Positions 16,587-25,567 are shown, counted from the stretch's first letter. The stretch: DNA of 64,000 nucleotides from Methylomarinovum caldicuralii (GCF_033126985.1 NZ_AP024714.1:620001-684000), one strand, 5' to 3'. The notes: generated by a model from the sequence alone, not told the origin. Made by a program: numbers and translations.

Positions 16587-17192
16587 ATGAGCGTACTCGT
16601 AGGCAAACCGGCACCTGATTTCACCGTTCCGGCAGTCCTGGCCGACGGCCAGATTGTCGACGAATTCAACTTTTCCGAAGCCACCAAGGGCAAATACGCC
16701 GTTCTGGTGTTCTATCCCCTCGACTTCACCTTCGTCTGCCCCAGCGAGCTGATCGCCCTCGACCACCGTGTGGACGAGTTCGCCAAGCGCAACACCGAAG
16801 TCATCGCCATTTCCATCGACTCCCAGTTCACCCACAACGCCTGGCGCAACACCCCGGTGGAGAAGGGCGGTATCGGTCCGGTGCGCTATACCCTGGCGGC
16901 GGACATCGGTCATGAAGTGGTGCGTGCCTATGACGTGGAGGCCGAAGGCGCCCACGTGGCCTATCGCGGCAGCTTCCTGGTGGACAAGGAAGGCATCGTG
17001 CGCCACCAGGTGATCAACGATCTGCCTTTGGGGCGCAACATGGACGAGCTGATCCGCATGGTCGACGCCCTGCAGTTCTTCGAACAGCACGGCGAAGTAT
17101 GCCCGGCCAACTGGAAACCGGGTCAGGAGGGCATGAAGCCCGATCCCCAGGGCGTGGCCGAATATCTGGCCAAGCACGCGCAGGAACTCTGA
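16587..17192 (+). CDS. 2-Cys peroxiredoxin (AhpC/TSA family)
   Basis: A 201-residue cytosolic peroxidase that reduces H2O2 and organic peroxides. The peroxidatic cysteine is Cys51 in FTFVCPSEL and the resolving cysteine is Cys172 in GEVCPANW, making it a typical 2-Cys enzyme. The C-terminal YLAKHAQEL resembles the C-terminal helix of sensitive peroxiredoxins. The start at 16587 follows CTGGAGGGATTGCG. A candidate -10 TAAAAT lies at 16514-16519. It stands alone and ends at a strong terminator; no AhpF is nearby, so thioredoxin is the likely reductant. Confidence 0.95.
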   Translation: MSVLVGKPAPDFTVPAVLADGQIVDEFNFSEATKGKYAVLVFYPLDFTFVCPSELIALDHRVDEFAKRNTEVIAISIDSQFTHNAWRNTPVEKGGIGPVRYTLAADIGHEVVRAYDVEAEGAHVAYRGSFLVDKEGIVRHQVINDLPLGRNMDELIRMVDALQFFEQHGEVCPANWKPGQEGMKPDPQGVAEYLAKHAQEL

Positions 17193-17218
17193 TCCCTGCG
17201 TACCCGCTTTATTTAGGG

Positions 17219-17252
17219 AAGGCTGCCGAACGCCCGTTCGGCAGCCTTTTTT
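17219..17252. terminator. Intrinsic terminator after the peroxiredoxin gene
   Basis: A 12-base stem (GGCTGCCGAACG / CGTTCGGCAGCC) is followed by a run of seven T on the plus strand. On the minus strand it directly follows the stop of the small membrane protein gene and could serve that gene too. Confidence 0.92.
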
Positions 17253-17546
17253 TCATTCCTCTGAATCCTGCTTGCGCTGGCTGGCCACCCAGCGGCTGCG
17301 GACGAACCAGACAACTGCCAATCCTGCCAAAATACCGCCGTATTTGAGCGCCGCCAACATGGCCTGGCTTTGATGGTGCAAGGCGGCGCTGGCGGGCTTG
17401 AGCACCAGAAACCACCACAAAAAAACGACGATGTAATAGACGATGACGCCATTGGCCGCCCACATGAAGGGTTTGGGGTCGTCGATCTCCACCGCGGTGC
17501 GGTAGAACCAGATGGCGATCGCCAGGGCAACGAGTCCTCCGAGCAT
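17253..17546 (-). CDS. Small inner-membrane protein of unknown function
   Basis: A 97-residue protein with three hydrophobic segments (about 2-16, 28-50 and 66-82) separated by short polar loops, ending in a charged tail (RSRWVASQRKQDSEE). The start at 17546 is preceded by AGAGGAGG at ideal spacing, which supports real translation. I do not recognise a family. It is a single-gene unit divergent from the AsmA gene. Confidence 0.7.
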   Translation of the reverse strand: MLGGLVALAIAIWFYRTAVEIDDPKPFMWAANGVIVYYIVVFLWWFLVLKPASAALHHQSQAMLAALKYGGILAGLAVVWFVRSRWVASQRKQDSEE

Positions 17547-17669
17547 AATCTGCCTCCTCTCTTGCTTGTTATGATAAGCCCGTACATGATAGGGCAGTTT
17601 CAGGCGGAATTCAGCCTGCCGGACCGATGATGTTCTCCGTTGGAATCCCCGCCGTAGGAGAAGGGAAAA

Positions 17670-19769
17670 ATGAGATACCTGCTGTACGTCCTTGCCGGTC
17701 TGATACTCGTGGTCATCGTGGCCGTCGCCGGACTGGCCCTTTTCGTCGACCCCAATGCGTACCGCGACGACATCGCCAGGGTGGTCGAAGAAAAAACCGG
17801 CCGCGCTCTGACCATTGAGGGCGATCTGCATCTGTCCGTCTTTCCCTGGCTGGGAATCCGTACCGGCCCGCTGGCGCTCGCCAATCCGCCCGGTTTCGGG
17901 GATGAACCCATGCTCCGGGTCGAGGGTGCGGAGATCCGGGTCAAGCTGCTTCCCCTGCTGCACAAACAGGTGGAACTGGACCGCATCGTCCTTGCGGCTC
18001 CCCGCATCCATCTGATCAAAGACGCCGGCGGACGGGGGAACTGGGAATTTTCCACCGGTGAAACCCGGCCGTCCGCCCCGGCGGAAAAAAGCACCCGGCC
18101 GCAACCGCTTCCAGCCCTGGTCATCGGCGGCCTGACGATCAAGGACGGGGAGATCTTCTGGGAGGATCGCCAAAGCGGCAAGAAAATCCAGCTGGCGCAT
18201 GTCAATCTGGATCTCGGAGATTTCGAATTTGGCCGCCCTGCCGATCTGGCGCTCGGCTTTGTGCTGACATTGCCGCAAGCACATCTCAAGGAGACCCTGG
18301 CGCTGGAAACCCGCCTCACCGTCGGCGCCGATTTGCAACGTTTCGAGCTGGCGCAACTGGAAGTCCACTCCCATAGCGAAGGGGAATCCCTTCCCGGCAA
18401 ACAGCTCCGCGCCGAACTGAGTGCCGCGGCGATCATCGCCGACCTGACCCGCCAGACCCTCGAGGCCAGGGAACTGCTGCTTTCCGCCGCCAAGGCACAG
18501 CTTCGGGGAGAACTGGAGGGCAGCACCATCGTGGACGCGCCAAAATTCCAGGGCAAGTTCCAACTGGAAGCGCCTCTCAAGGAAACCCTGACGGCACTGG
18601 CCGTCGCCATCGCCCCCGCCGACCCCAAAGCGATGCAGCAGCTGCAACTGGCCTTCAAACTGCAGGCCGAACGCCAGAACATGGCCATCGACGCCCTTCA
18701 GGCCAAACTCGACGACACTACCCTCGGTGGCTGGCTCAAGGTGACAAACTTCGCCCACCCGTTCGTTCGTTTCGATCTCAAGGCCGATACTCTGGATGTG
18801 AACCGTTATCTTCCCAAACCGGCACTGGAACCTGCCGGAAAGGCTGCCGCCGCCCCCAAAGCAGCCCTGGAAAAACCGTTGCCGCTGGCGGCCCTGGCCG
18901 CCCAGCGCGTGGACGGGGTGGTACGGATAGATCGCCTCAAGGCGCAGCGTCTGCAGATACAAAACGTGCGCCTAAAGCTCAAGGGCGACCACGGGATTGC
19001 GACCCTCACACCCTCACTGCAACTTTATCAGGGACGTTATCAGGGGCGGCTACAAATCGACGCCCGGAGGAAAACCCCACACCTTGCCCTGACCTCGCAA
19101 CTGGAACAGGTGAAGATCGGCAACTTGCTGCAGGATTATCTCGCCAAGCAGCCACCCCTGACCGGAACGGCGGACTTGAATCTCAATCTCCGGGCAGACG
19201 GCCAGACGGAAACAGCCCTGAAACGGAGCCTCGACGGCCGGATCGCCCTGCAGGTGCAGAACGGCCGTCTCGCCAACAGCGAACTGCTGCAGATGCTCGA
19301 ACAGGGGCTGGCCTGGTGGCAGGCCCGGGGCGAGTCCGTCCAGGTGGCGGAAAAGCTTCAGCAGCTGGATTTCGTCACCCTGGACTTTCTTGCCAACATG
19401 GATGACGGCGTCATCCAAACGGAGCGCCTGCTGATCGACAATCCGAAACTGAAGATCACCGGCACGGGTACGGTGGACCTGGTCCGCGAACGGCTGGATT
19501 ACCGCATCCGCGCCCTGCACACCAGCGGCAACCGCAAGCCCGGCAGCAAACTCGGCAAGATCGCCCGCGATCTGCCCATCATCGTCCGCATTGAAGGTCC
19601 CCTGGCCAAACCGAAATACCGTCTCGATCTGGTTCAGATGGCGCAGGAGAAATTCCGGGAAAAGATCGAGAAGAAGAAAGCCAAGCTGGAACAGAAGCTC
19701 GGTGAAAAATTGGAGAAAAAACTGGGGCCGGGCGCCGGCCAGCTGCTGAAAGGACTGTTCGGACCATGA
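17670..19769 (+). CDS. AsmA-family protein
   Basis: A 699-residue envelope protein. One N-terminal transmembrane helix (about 3-27) is followed by the AsmA signature VDPNAYRDDIARVVEEKTGRALTIEGDLHLSVFPWLGIRTG. A long periplasmic beta-rich body follows, with the AsmA C-terminal module (ALKRSLDGRIALQVQNGRLAN). It ends in a lysine/glutamate-rich helix (about 660-690). AsmA-like proteins are thought to bridge lipids between the membranes. It overlaps mutY by four bases, the pairing found in many gammaproteobacteria. Confidence 0.9.
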   Translation: MRYLLYVLAGLILVVIVAVAGLALFVDPNAYRDDIARVVEEKTGRALTIEGDLHLSVFPWLGIRTGPLALANPPGFGDEPMLRVEGAEIRVKLLPLLHKQVELDRIVLAAPRIHLIKDAGGRGNWEFSTGETRPSAPAEKSTRPQPLPALVIGGLTIKDGEIFWEDRQSGKKIQLAHVNLDLGDFEFGRPADLALGFVLTLPQAHLKETLALETRLTVGADLQRFELAQLEVHSHSEGESLPGKQLRAELSAAAIIADLTRQTLEARELLLSAAKAQLRGELEGSTIVDAPKFQGKFQLEAPLKETLTALAVAIAPADPKAMQQLQLAFKLQAERQNMAIDALQAKLDDTTLGGWLKVTNFAHPFVRFDLKADTLDVNRYLPKPALEPAGKAAAAPKAALEKPLPLAALAAQRVDGVVRIDRLKAQRLQIQNVRLKLKGDHGIATLTPSLQLYQGRYQGRLQIDARRKTPHLALTSQLEQVKIGNLLQDYLAKQPPLTGTADLNLNLRADGQTETALKRSLDGRIALQVQNGRLANSELLQMLEQGLAWWQARGESVQVAEKLQQLDFVTLDFLANMDDGVIQTERLLIDNPKLKITGTGTVDLVRERLDYRIRALHTSGNRKPGSKLGKIARDLPIIVRIEGPLAKPKYRLDLVQMAQEKFREKIEKKKAKLEQKLGEKLEKKLGPGAGQLLKGLFGP

Positions 19770-20815
19770 CCCCGGCCGAATTCGCCACCCGCCTGCTGGA
19801 CTGGTTCGACCGCCACGGGCGCAAGGACCTGCCCTGGCAGCATCCCCGCACCCCTTACCGGGTCTGGATCTCGGAAATCATGCTGCAGCAGACCCAGGTG
19901 GCAACTGTCATTCCCTATTTCGAGCGCTTCACCGCCCGTTTCGCCCATCCCCAGGACCTGGCGGACGCGCCGCTCGACGAGGTGCTGGGGCTCTGGTCCG
20001 GGCTGGGTTATTACGCCCGCGCCCGCAACCTCCACCTTGCCGCCCGTCAGATCGTCGAAAGGCATGGCGGCGAACTTCCGGCCGATCCGCAGACTCTAGC
20101 CGCGCTGCCCGGCATCGGCCGTTCGACGGCCGGAGCGATTCTGAGCCTCGGTTTCGAGCAGCCGGCCCCCATCCTCGACGGTAACGTCAGGCGCCTTTGG
20201 TGCCGCCTCTACCACATCGACACCTGGCCCGGAGACAGCGCCACCCAGCGCCGTCTTTGGCAGCTCAGTGAAATCCATCTGCCCGGACAGCGGGCTGCCG
20301 ACTATACCCAGGCGCTGATGGACTTTGGCGCCACGGTCTGTACGCGCACCCGGCCCCGGTGCAACGAATGTCCGTTCGAGCCTTCCTGTCAGGCCAGAAA
20401 GGCCGGCATCGAAGCCCGGCTGCCCGTCCCCCGGCCCAAGCGCCAACTGCCGCAACGCACCGCTTACTGGCTGGTCCTGCGCGACGCCCGGCGGCGAATT
20501 TATCTGGAACGACGCCCGCCTGCCGGGGTATGGGGCGGTCTCTGGGCCTTCCCCGAATGGCCGGATTCCGATGCGCTGACGCACCATTGCCATCGTCTGG
20601 GCATCGCGCCCGAATCCCTGACTCCGCTGCCCTCCCGGCGCCATACCTTCACCCAGTTCCGGCTGCACTACCACCCGGTCATCGCGAACGCAATTTCCGT
20701 CACCCAATGTCACGATCACCCGGGAAACTGGCTTTACCCCCAAGAAGCGCTGGATCTGGCCCTGCCTGCCCCGGTCCGGAACCTGATCACCGAATTGGAC
20801 ACAGCGGCATGCTAA
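19766..20815 (+). CDS. mutY: Adenine DNA glycosylase MutY
   Basis: Removes adenine mispaired with 8-oxoguanine in DNA. The 349-residue protein has the catalytic glutamate in [10 protein letters not shown], the HhH motif [13 protein letters not shown] and the catalytic Asp in LDGNVRR. The 4Fe-4S ligands follow the pattern C-x6-C-x2-C-x5-C ([18 protein letters not shown]), and a C-terminal NUDIX-like 8-oxoG recognition domain covers about 225-349. It overlaps asmA and is followed 37 bases later by yggX, the standard mutY-yggX pairing. Confidence 0.96.
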   Translation: MTPAEFATRLLDWFDRHGRKDLPWQHPRTPYRVWISEIMLQQTQVATVIPYFERFTARFAHPQDLADAPLDEVLGLWSGLGYYARARNLHLAARQIVERHGGELPADPQTLAALPGIGRSTAGAILSLGFEQPAPILDGNVRRLWCRLYHIDTWPGDSATQRRLWQLSEIHLPGQRAADYTQALMDFGATVCTRTRPRCNECPFEPSCQARKAGIEARLPVPRPKRQLPQRTAYWLVLRDARRRIYLERRPPAGVWGGLWAFPEWPDSDALTHHCHRLGIAPESLTPLPSRRHTFTQFRLHYHPVIANAISVTQCHDHPGNWLYPQEALDLALPAPVRNLITELDTAAC

Positions 20816-20852
20816 TATAAACGGATTCGTTTCAATCGACGGAGTCTTCACC

Positions 20853-21140
20853 ATGCCACGCACGGTCAAATGCACCAAACTCGGGATCGAAGCCGAAGGA
20901 CTGGACGCGCCCCCCTTCCCGGGCCCGGAAGGCCAGCGCATCTACGAAAACATCTCCAAACAGGCCTGGGAAGAATGGTTGCAGGTCCAGACCATGATCA
21001 TCAACGAGCACCGGCTGGTAGTATTCGAACCGGAGGCCAAGGAATTCCTGGCCCGCGAACGGGAAAAATTCCTCTTCGGGGGCGGCACCGCCACGCCCGA
21101 AGGCTACATACCGCCGCCGGAAACCCTCGATCGGACTTGA
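20853..21140 (+). CDS. yggX: Fe(2+)-trafficking / oxidative damage protein YggX
   Basis: A 95-residue cytosolic protein thought to protect Fe-S clusters from oxidation. The N-terminal [11 protein letters not shown] has the conserved cysteine (Cys7). The blocks [26 protein letters not shown] and MIINEHRL and the length are diagnostic. It lies downstream of mutY, an Fe-S enzyme, as in Escherichia coli. Confidence 0.96.
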   Translation: MPRTVKCTKLGIEAEGLDAPPFPGPEGQRIYENISKQAWEEWLQVQTMIINEHRLVVFEPEAKEFLAREREKFLFGGGTATPEGYIPPPETLDRT

Positions 21141-21180
21141 CAGCATCCCAACGGCCTAGTTTAATACTTTCTTTCTTTCT

Positions 21181-21256
21181 GGCCAGGTAGCTCAGTTGGT
21201 AGAGCAGGGGACTGAAAATCCCCGTGTCGGCGGTTCGATTCCGTCCCTGGCCACCA
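21181..21256 (+). tRNA. tRNA-Phe (anticodon GAA)
   Basis: A 76-base cloverleaf. The acceptor stem GGCCAGG pairs with CCTGGCC. The anticodon stem GGGGA/TCCCC carries loop CTGAAAA with GAA at 21214-21216, and the T-arm contains GGTTCGATTCC. The 3' CCA is encoded. It follows yggX by about 40 bases. Confidence 0.97.
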
Positions 21257-21261
21257 ATAAA

Positions 21262-21298
21262 ATCAAAGCCCTACCGGATCTTTCCGATAGGGCTTTTT
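21262..21298 (+). terminator. Intrinsic terminator after tRNA-Phe
   Basis: The stem AGCCCTACCGG / CCGATAGGGCT has one mismatch and a short loop, and is followed by TTTTTT. It begins 5 bases after the tRNA 3' end. Confidence 0.85.
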
Positions 21299-21371
21299 TC
21301 TTGGGGCTATGCGCGATGTTAGGCGCAAACAGCCCGGCGTTTTTAACGCCACAGGGTGCGACCGGTTTGTT

Positions 21372-22220
21372 TCACTGAATGGTTGGCGCTGCCTGCCGAT
21401 ATGCCGCCTGAATCCGTCCCCGACCGTAGATGCGCTCCAGACGGCGGAGGGTGAAGTGGGCCTGGGCGGTTTTCTGGAAGTGGTCCATGAAGATGACGTT
21501 GACCGTCGCGCCGCTCGCTGCTCCCAGCAGCGGCAGCGACTGAACCGCCAGCTTCTGTGAAACCTGAACGCTGAAACGCTGGGCGACCGCGCTCATGAAC
21601 CTTACCAACGCCGGCGCCCCTTCCTTGGCCAAGCCTTTTTTGACGATATGTTTGGCCGATTCCTCCAGGGTTTTGGAGAGAAAAGCCCGGACTGCGTAAT
21701 ACCCGATTTCGGCATTGTCGTCGCTGCGGCTGCTTCCGCCCAGGGCGAACACTTCGAGGCAGGCCAGGCGGACCCGGGGGTCATCCAGGTCTTCGCCATG
21801 CTCGTGGGCAGTCGCGGCGATGGCGCGAAGCATCAGCGTGGCCGACACCGGCAACTCCACGGCCAGGCTGGCGATACCGAAGCTGCCGCCCACCGCGCCG
21901 CTGAGACCGGCCAACAGCTTGTGACTCAGTTTGGGAGCCGGCCGCGGCACCGCCCCGGCGGGCATGGTCAGCAGGGCGGCATCCAGGGCTTTTCCCAGGG
22001 CTTCCTGGGTGAGGCGCGTGACCGGCTTGACCCAGGTTTCGGGCAGGCTCGCCAGCGCCTTTTCCACGGGCATGCCGATATAATTGGACAGGCGTGCTGC
22101 CAACCCCGGACTTTCCAGCTGGCGCACGGCAGTGAGCAGCCGCTGGTAATCATCCGCGGCCAGGGGCGCCCGCTGCCATTGCAGGGCAGTGTCATCAGGT
22201 GCAACGATCAACGCTTTCAT
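21372..22220 (-). CDS. EcsC-family protein
   Basis: A 282-residue protein of the EcsC family, whose biochemical role is not settled. Recognisable features are the central LSGAVGGSFGIASLAVELPVSATLMLRAIAATA segment with moderate hydrophobicity, a helical C-terminal half (SKTLEESAKHIVKKGLAKEGAPALVRFMSAVAQRF) and LPLLGAASGATVNVIFMDHFQKTAQAHFTLRRLE at the end. It is a single gene, divergent from the SRAP gene with only 17 bases between start codons. Confidence 0.8.
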   Translation of the reverse strand: MKALIVAPDDTALQWQRAPLAADDYQRLLTAVRQLESPGLAARLSNYIGMPVEKALASLPETWVKPVTRLTQEALGKALDAALLTMPAGAVPRPAPKLSHKLLAGLSGAVGGSFGIASLAVELPVSATLMLRAIAATAHEHGEDLDDPRVRLACLEVFALGGSSRSDDNAEIGYYAVRAFLSKTLEESAKHIVKKGLAKEGAPALVRFMSAVAQRFSVQVSQKLAVQSLPLLGAASGATVNVIFMDHFQKTAQAHFTLRRLERIYGRGRIQAAYRQAAPTIQ

Positions 22221-22237
22221 CAGGTCCTGTTACATCA

Positions 22238-22921
22238 ATGTGTGGCCGTTTCTTTTTGACCGCTTCCGGCGAGGAAATACGCCGGACTTTCGCCACTGTC
22301 AATACCATCGACTGGCAGCCGCGTTACAACATCGCTCCGTCGCAGCCGATTCCCCAGGTGCGCCGTGACGCACCCGGCCGCCTCGCCGAACTGGCACGCT
22401 GGGGGCTGATCCCCTTCTGGGCCAAGGATGCCCAGATCGGCCAGCGCCTTATCAACGCCCGCGCCGAGAATCTCCACGAGCGCCCCGCCTTCCGGGCCGC
22501 CCTGCGGCGACGGCGCTGCCTGATTCCCGCCAGCGGCTTCTACGAATGGGCCCGCAGCGGCCGGCGCAAACAGCCTTACGCTGTCGTCCCCCGCGACGGT
22601 CGCCTGATCGCTTTCGCCGGCCTGTGGGAGGATTGGCGCAATCCGGAGACGGAAGAAACCGTACGCTCCTGCGTCATCATCACCACCGATGCCAACGAAA
22701 CCCTCAAGCCGCTGCACCACCGCATGCCGGTGGTGCTGGAACCGGAGCACTGGAACACCTGGCTCGATCCGTCCCACCCCGCTCCCCAGACGCTGCTGAG
22801 GCCGTGCCGGGACACGCTGTTGCGTACCTATCCCGTCAGCACCTACGTCAACAACCCTCACCACGACGATCCCCGCTGTCTGGCGCCGCAGGAGCCAACT
22901 CAGCCGCTGTTTACCGAATAA
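22238..22921 (+). CDS. SRAP-domain protein (YedK/HMCES family)
   Basis: A 227-residue protein that forms a covalent cross-link to abasic sites in single-stranded DNA and shields them. The catalytic cysteine is residue 2 (MCGRF), which fixes the start at 22238 although upstream in-frame codons exist. RYNIAPSQPIPQVR carries the conserved Asn, ASGFYEW carries the active-site Glu, and LKPLHHRMPVVL carries the His. Its 3' end overlaps the convergent WGR-domain gene by 22 bases. Confidence 0.95.
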   Translation: MCGRFFLTASGEEIRRTFATVNTIDWQPRYNIAPSQPIPQVRRDAPGRLAELARWGLIPFWAKDAQIGQRLINARAENLHERPAFRAALRRRRCLIPASGFYEWARSGRRKQPYAVVPRDGRLIAFAGLWEDWRNPETEETVRSCVIITTDANETLKPLHHRMPVVLEPEHWNTWLDPSHPAPQTLLRPCRDTLLRTYPVSTYVNNPHHDDPRCLAPQEPTQPLFTE

Positions 22922-23163
22922 GGCCCGTCGATACGCACGCAGCGGTAACCGTGGCGCTGACGGGTGCGGTCGATCTGCCGCAGCAGTTTCATGCCGTCGG
23001 CCCGGGACGGGCAGGGCACGTGCAGAACCCGGCCCAGGCGGCCGCCGCGCCGACCCCAGACCCGGGTCACGATCCATTCGCCCCACAGATCCTGGTGCAG
23101 ATGGGCCTCGTAATAACGGCTTTCTTTCTCCCAGCGCAGCTTGACCCAGGCGTCGGTGTCCAT
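22900..23163 (-). CDS. Stand-alone WGR-domain-like protein
   Basis: An 87-residue protein resembling a WGR domain: RYYEAHLHQDLWGEWIVTRVWGRRGGRLGR contains the W-G-R signature, followed by a helix with DGMKLLRQIDRTRQRHGY. WGR domains bind nucleic acids in PARPs and bacterial homologs. It starts one base after the ppnN stop, so it is probably translated from the same mRNA. Its tail overlaps the SRAP gene antisense. The function is unknown. Confidence 0.75.
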   Translation of the reverse strand: MDTDAWVKLRWEKESRYYEAHLHQDLWGEWIVTRVWGRRGGRLGRVLHVPCPSRADGMKLLRQIDRTRQRHGYRCVRIDGPYSVNSG

Positions 23164-23164
23164 T

Positions 23165-24538
23165 TCACGAGGGAATCAGGCGGTAGGTGGGTTCGTAGTG
23201 ATCGGCCAGCTTCATGCGCTTCTGCGCCACTAGATCATCCAGCAGGCGCTGGAGTGGTTCCAGGATGCGGCAGTCACCGCGAATCTCGAATGGACCGTGG
23301 TGTTCCACCTCGAGGATGCCGAGTTCCTTGACATTGGCGGCGACGATGGCGGAGAAGGCCCGGCGCAGCTCGGCCGCCAGCTCATGGGGCGGCAAATCCA
23401 GGCTCAGGCGCAGTCTGGCCACCTTTTCGTGGGTGGGGAGGAAGGGTTGCTGGAACGCCGGGTCGATTACCAGGCGCCAATTAAAGTAATAGGCGCCGTG
23501 CACCTTGATCCGGTAGCGGTGCACCGCCTGCAGTCCTTTCTGCATCTCCCGGGCCACGGTGGCCGCGTCCCCGACCACGATACGGTAACGCGTCCGCACC
23601 TTCTCTCCCAACACCTGGACCAGAAAGGCGTTGATACGCTCGAAATAGGCCCGGCTGGCTTCCGGTCCGGTGAACAGCAGAGGGAAGGGGAGGTCATCGT
23701 TGGCCGGATGCAGCAAGATGCCGAGTAGGTAGAGGATTTCCTCGAACGTGCCGACCCCGCCCGGGAAGACTACGACCCCATGCCCGACCCGGACGAAAGC
23801 CTCCAGGCGTTTTTCGATATCGGGCATGATAACCAGCTGGTTGACAATGGGATTGGGTGGCTCGGCGGCGATGATGCCGGGCTCGGAAATCCCCAGATAA
23901 CGGCCGTCGTAGAGACGCTGCTTGGCATGACCGATGGTTGCCCCTTTCATCGGCCCCTTCATCGCTCCCGGACCGCAGCCGGTGCAGATGTGCATCCCGC
24001 GCAGGCCCAGTTCGTAACCCACCTGCTTGCTGTAGTCGTACTCTGCCGGACTGATGGCATGACCGCCCCAACACACCACCAGATCAGGCGGGCGATGGGG
24101 AATGAGCACCTGGGCGTTGCGGAGAATGTGGAATACCGCATCGGTGATGTCACCGGGACAATTCAGATCGAATGCCCCGCTTTCGACGATCTGCTGACTG
24201 GTATAGACGATGTCGCGCAACACGGCGAACAGATGTTCGCGGATCCCGCGGATCATTTGCCCGTCCACGAAGGCGGATGCCGGCGCGTTGACCAGCTCCA
24301 ACTTGATGCCGCGCTCCTGCTGGCGGATGTGGATGGCGAAATCGCGGTAACGCTCGAACACCGCCTTGGAATCATCAAGATGGGTGCCGCAGTTGAGCAC
24401 CGCCAGGGCGCACTTGCGGAAGGTTTCGAACAATTCGCTGTGGGCACTATCGAGCAGCAGCGCCACTTCCTTCTTTGACAGAACCTCGAGGGCACCGTCG
24501 GGGGTGATCTGAATAGGGCCGTTGAGAAGGTCAGACAT
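23165..24538 (-). CDS. ppnN: Pyrimidine/purine nucleotide 5'-monophosphate nucleosidase PpnN
   Basis: A 457-residue enzyme of the long LOG-like class (YgdH/PpnN), which hydrolyses nucleotide monophosphates to base and ribose 5-phosphate and responds to (p)ppGpp. The LOG motifs are CTGCGPGAMKGPMKGA and VFPGGVGTFEEILYLLGI (PGGxGTxxE). The N-terminal and C-terminal extensions (about 1-140 and 350-457) are those of PpnN and are absent from short LOG proteins. The WGR gene follows one base downstream. A perfect DnaA-type 9-mer lies 10 bases upstream of the start codon. Confidence 0.92.
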   Translation of the reverse strand: MSDLLNGPIQITPDGALEVLSKKEVALLLDSAHSELFETFRKCALAVLNCGTHLDDSKAVFERYRDFAIHIRQQERGIKLELVNAPASAFVDGQMIRGIREHLFAVLRDIVYTSQQIVESGAFDLNCPGDITDAVFHILRNAQVLIPHRPPDLVVCWGGHAISPAEYDYSKQVGYELGLRGMHICTGCGPGAMKGPMKGATIGHAKQRLYDGRYLGISEPGIIAAEPPNPIVNQLVIMPDIEKRLEAFVRVGHGVVVFPGGVGTFEEILYLLGILLHPANDDLPFPLLFTGPEASRAYFERINAFLVQVLGEKVRTRYRIVVGDAATVAREMQKGLQAVHRYRIKVHGAYYFNWRLVIDPAFQQPFLPTHEKVARLRLSLDLPPHELAAELRRAFSAIVAANVKELGILEVEHHGPFEIRGDCRILEPLQRLLDDLVAQKRMKLADHYEPTYRLIPS

Positions 24539-24547
24539 GGAGCAACC

Positions 24548-24913
24548 TGTGGATAACTTTGTGGAAAATCAGGGAGGAAACTGTCGGCAAACGGTGTAAA
24601 GGACAAACTTATTTTTCAAATCAACGATATACAAAGAAATATCGCTGCCGTTTGCTGAAATCTCATTGTGGATAATCCGAGAATGACGCCAGTGCCGAAG
24701 GCGGCACGATTTTCCACAGAATCTGTGGAAAACTTTGTGAACAACTTGCTGAAAATCGCCGCCAGACAACGCATTTCCTTGCCTTTCTTCAAATTGTAAA
24801 AATTTTGGCCATCCCAAATTACCACCTTCAAATCAATGGCTTGCAAGATGCGTCCAATACCCGCTCAGGACTTGACAAACGCAGGAAAGAAGCTCCTGGC
24901 GATCTGTGCATAA
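24548..24913. promoter_or_regulatory. Gene-free AT-rich region with a DnaA-box cluster (origin-like)
   Basis: Between ppnN and the CBS gene (24539-24916) I see no plausible gene. Three perfect DnaA-box 9-mers occur in one orientation: TGTGGATAA at 24548-24556 and 24667-24675, and TGTGCATAA at 24905-24913. Near matches are TGTGGAAAA at 24560-24568 and 24724-24732, TTTTCCACA at 24710-24718 and TGTGAACAA at 24736-24744. AT-rich stretches lie at about 24598-24650 and 24775-24835, candidate unwinding elements. This is how an oriC or another DnaA-titrating locus looks. The rRNA operon just to the right would be transcribed against a fork leaving this site, which argues against oriC. Confidence 0.55.
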
Positions 24914-24916
24914 CTT

Positions 24917-25363
24917 TCACGGGGTGCGGACTTCACGCTGCTGTTCCCGCTTCACGAGTCGGGCCAGGTCACCCAGCATTTCCGCCAGCAAATCGATAAG
25001 ATCGTCCAGGGTGACGATGCCGACCAGGCTGCCGTCGGCGGCGACCACGGGCAAGCGGCGGATGGCGGCATCGCGCATGCGTTCGACGGTGGGCAGGATT
25101 TCCGCCGTCTCGGCCACGGTTTCCGCCCCGGCGCTCATGATTTCCTGCACCCGCAGATGGGCAGGCTCCAGACCACGGGCCAGAACCTTGACGACGATAT
25201 CCCGGTCGGTCACGATACCGACAGGGATGCGTTTGCCGTCCTGCTCCTCCACGACCACCACACTGCCCACATGGAATTGCCGCATCAACCTGGCGGCTGC
25301 CAATACATCTTCGTCGCGGTGGACGATCACCACTTCGCGGTTGCAGATATTCCCGACGGTCAT
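24917..25363 (-). CDS. CBS-domain-pair protein
   Basis: A 148-residue stand-alone Bateman module. The first CBS repeat (about 1-60) contains VGSVVVVEEQDGKRIPVGIVTDRDIVVKVLA and the second (about 70-130) contains IRRLPVVAADGSLVGIVTLDDLIDLLAEML. Such modules bind adenine nucleotides or NAD and regulate partners. The start at 25363 has GGGGGAAAGG upstream; an upstream in-frame start at 25408 would add an unlike extension. No partner gene is obvious nearby. Confidence 0.85.
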   Translation of the reverse strand: MTVGNICNREVVIVHRDEDVLAAARLMRQFHVGSVVVVEEQDGKRIPVGIVTDRDIVVKVLARGLEPAHLRVQEIMSAGAETVAETAEILPTVERMRDAAIRRLPVVAADGSLVGIVTLDDLIDLLAEMLGDLARLVKREQQREVRTP

Positions 25364-25567
25364 GCCTTTCCCCCTGATGTGACGAGAAACTGACCAAGCG
25401 CCCGTCATCCCGGGACTGGGACGCCCGACGTTGTTTCCCGAGGTATTTTACGCGAACCGATGCCGCCCCACAGCGATTCCGGTTGGCTCACAGCGAGCGG
25501 GCAGGGGGCAAAATTCACCCCAGGTGACTATGCTTAGAAGAATCGGACCATCGAAAAGGAGCGAAAC

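Noticed and set aside
24569-24846. Two overlapping minus-strand open frames of 76-82 codons in the DnaA-box region
   Set aside because: The composition does not look coding and neither has a ribosome binding site or family resemblance; the AT-rich, box-rich sequence fits a non-coding region.
24539-24916. Confident annotation as the chromosomal origin
   Set aside because: The boxes are convincing, but the neighbouring rRNA operon would be head-on to a fork from this site and no usual origin neighbour is present. It is kept only as an origin-like or DnaA-titration candidate.
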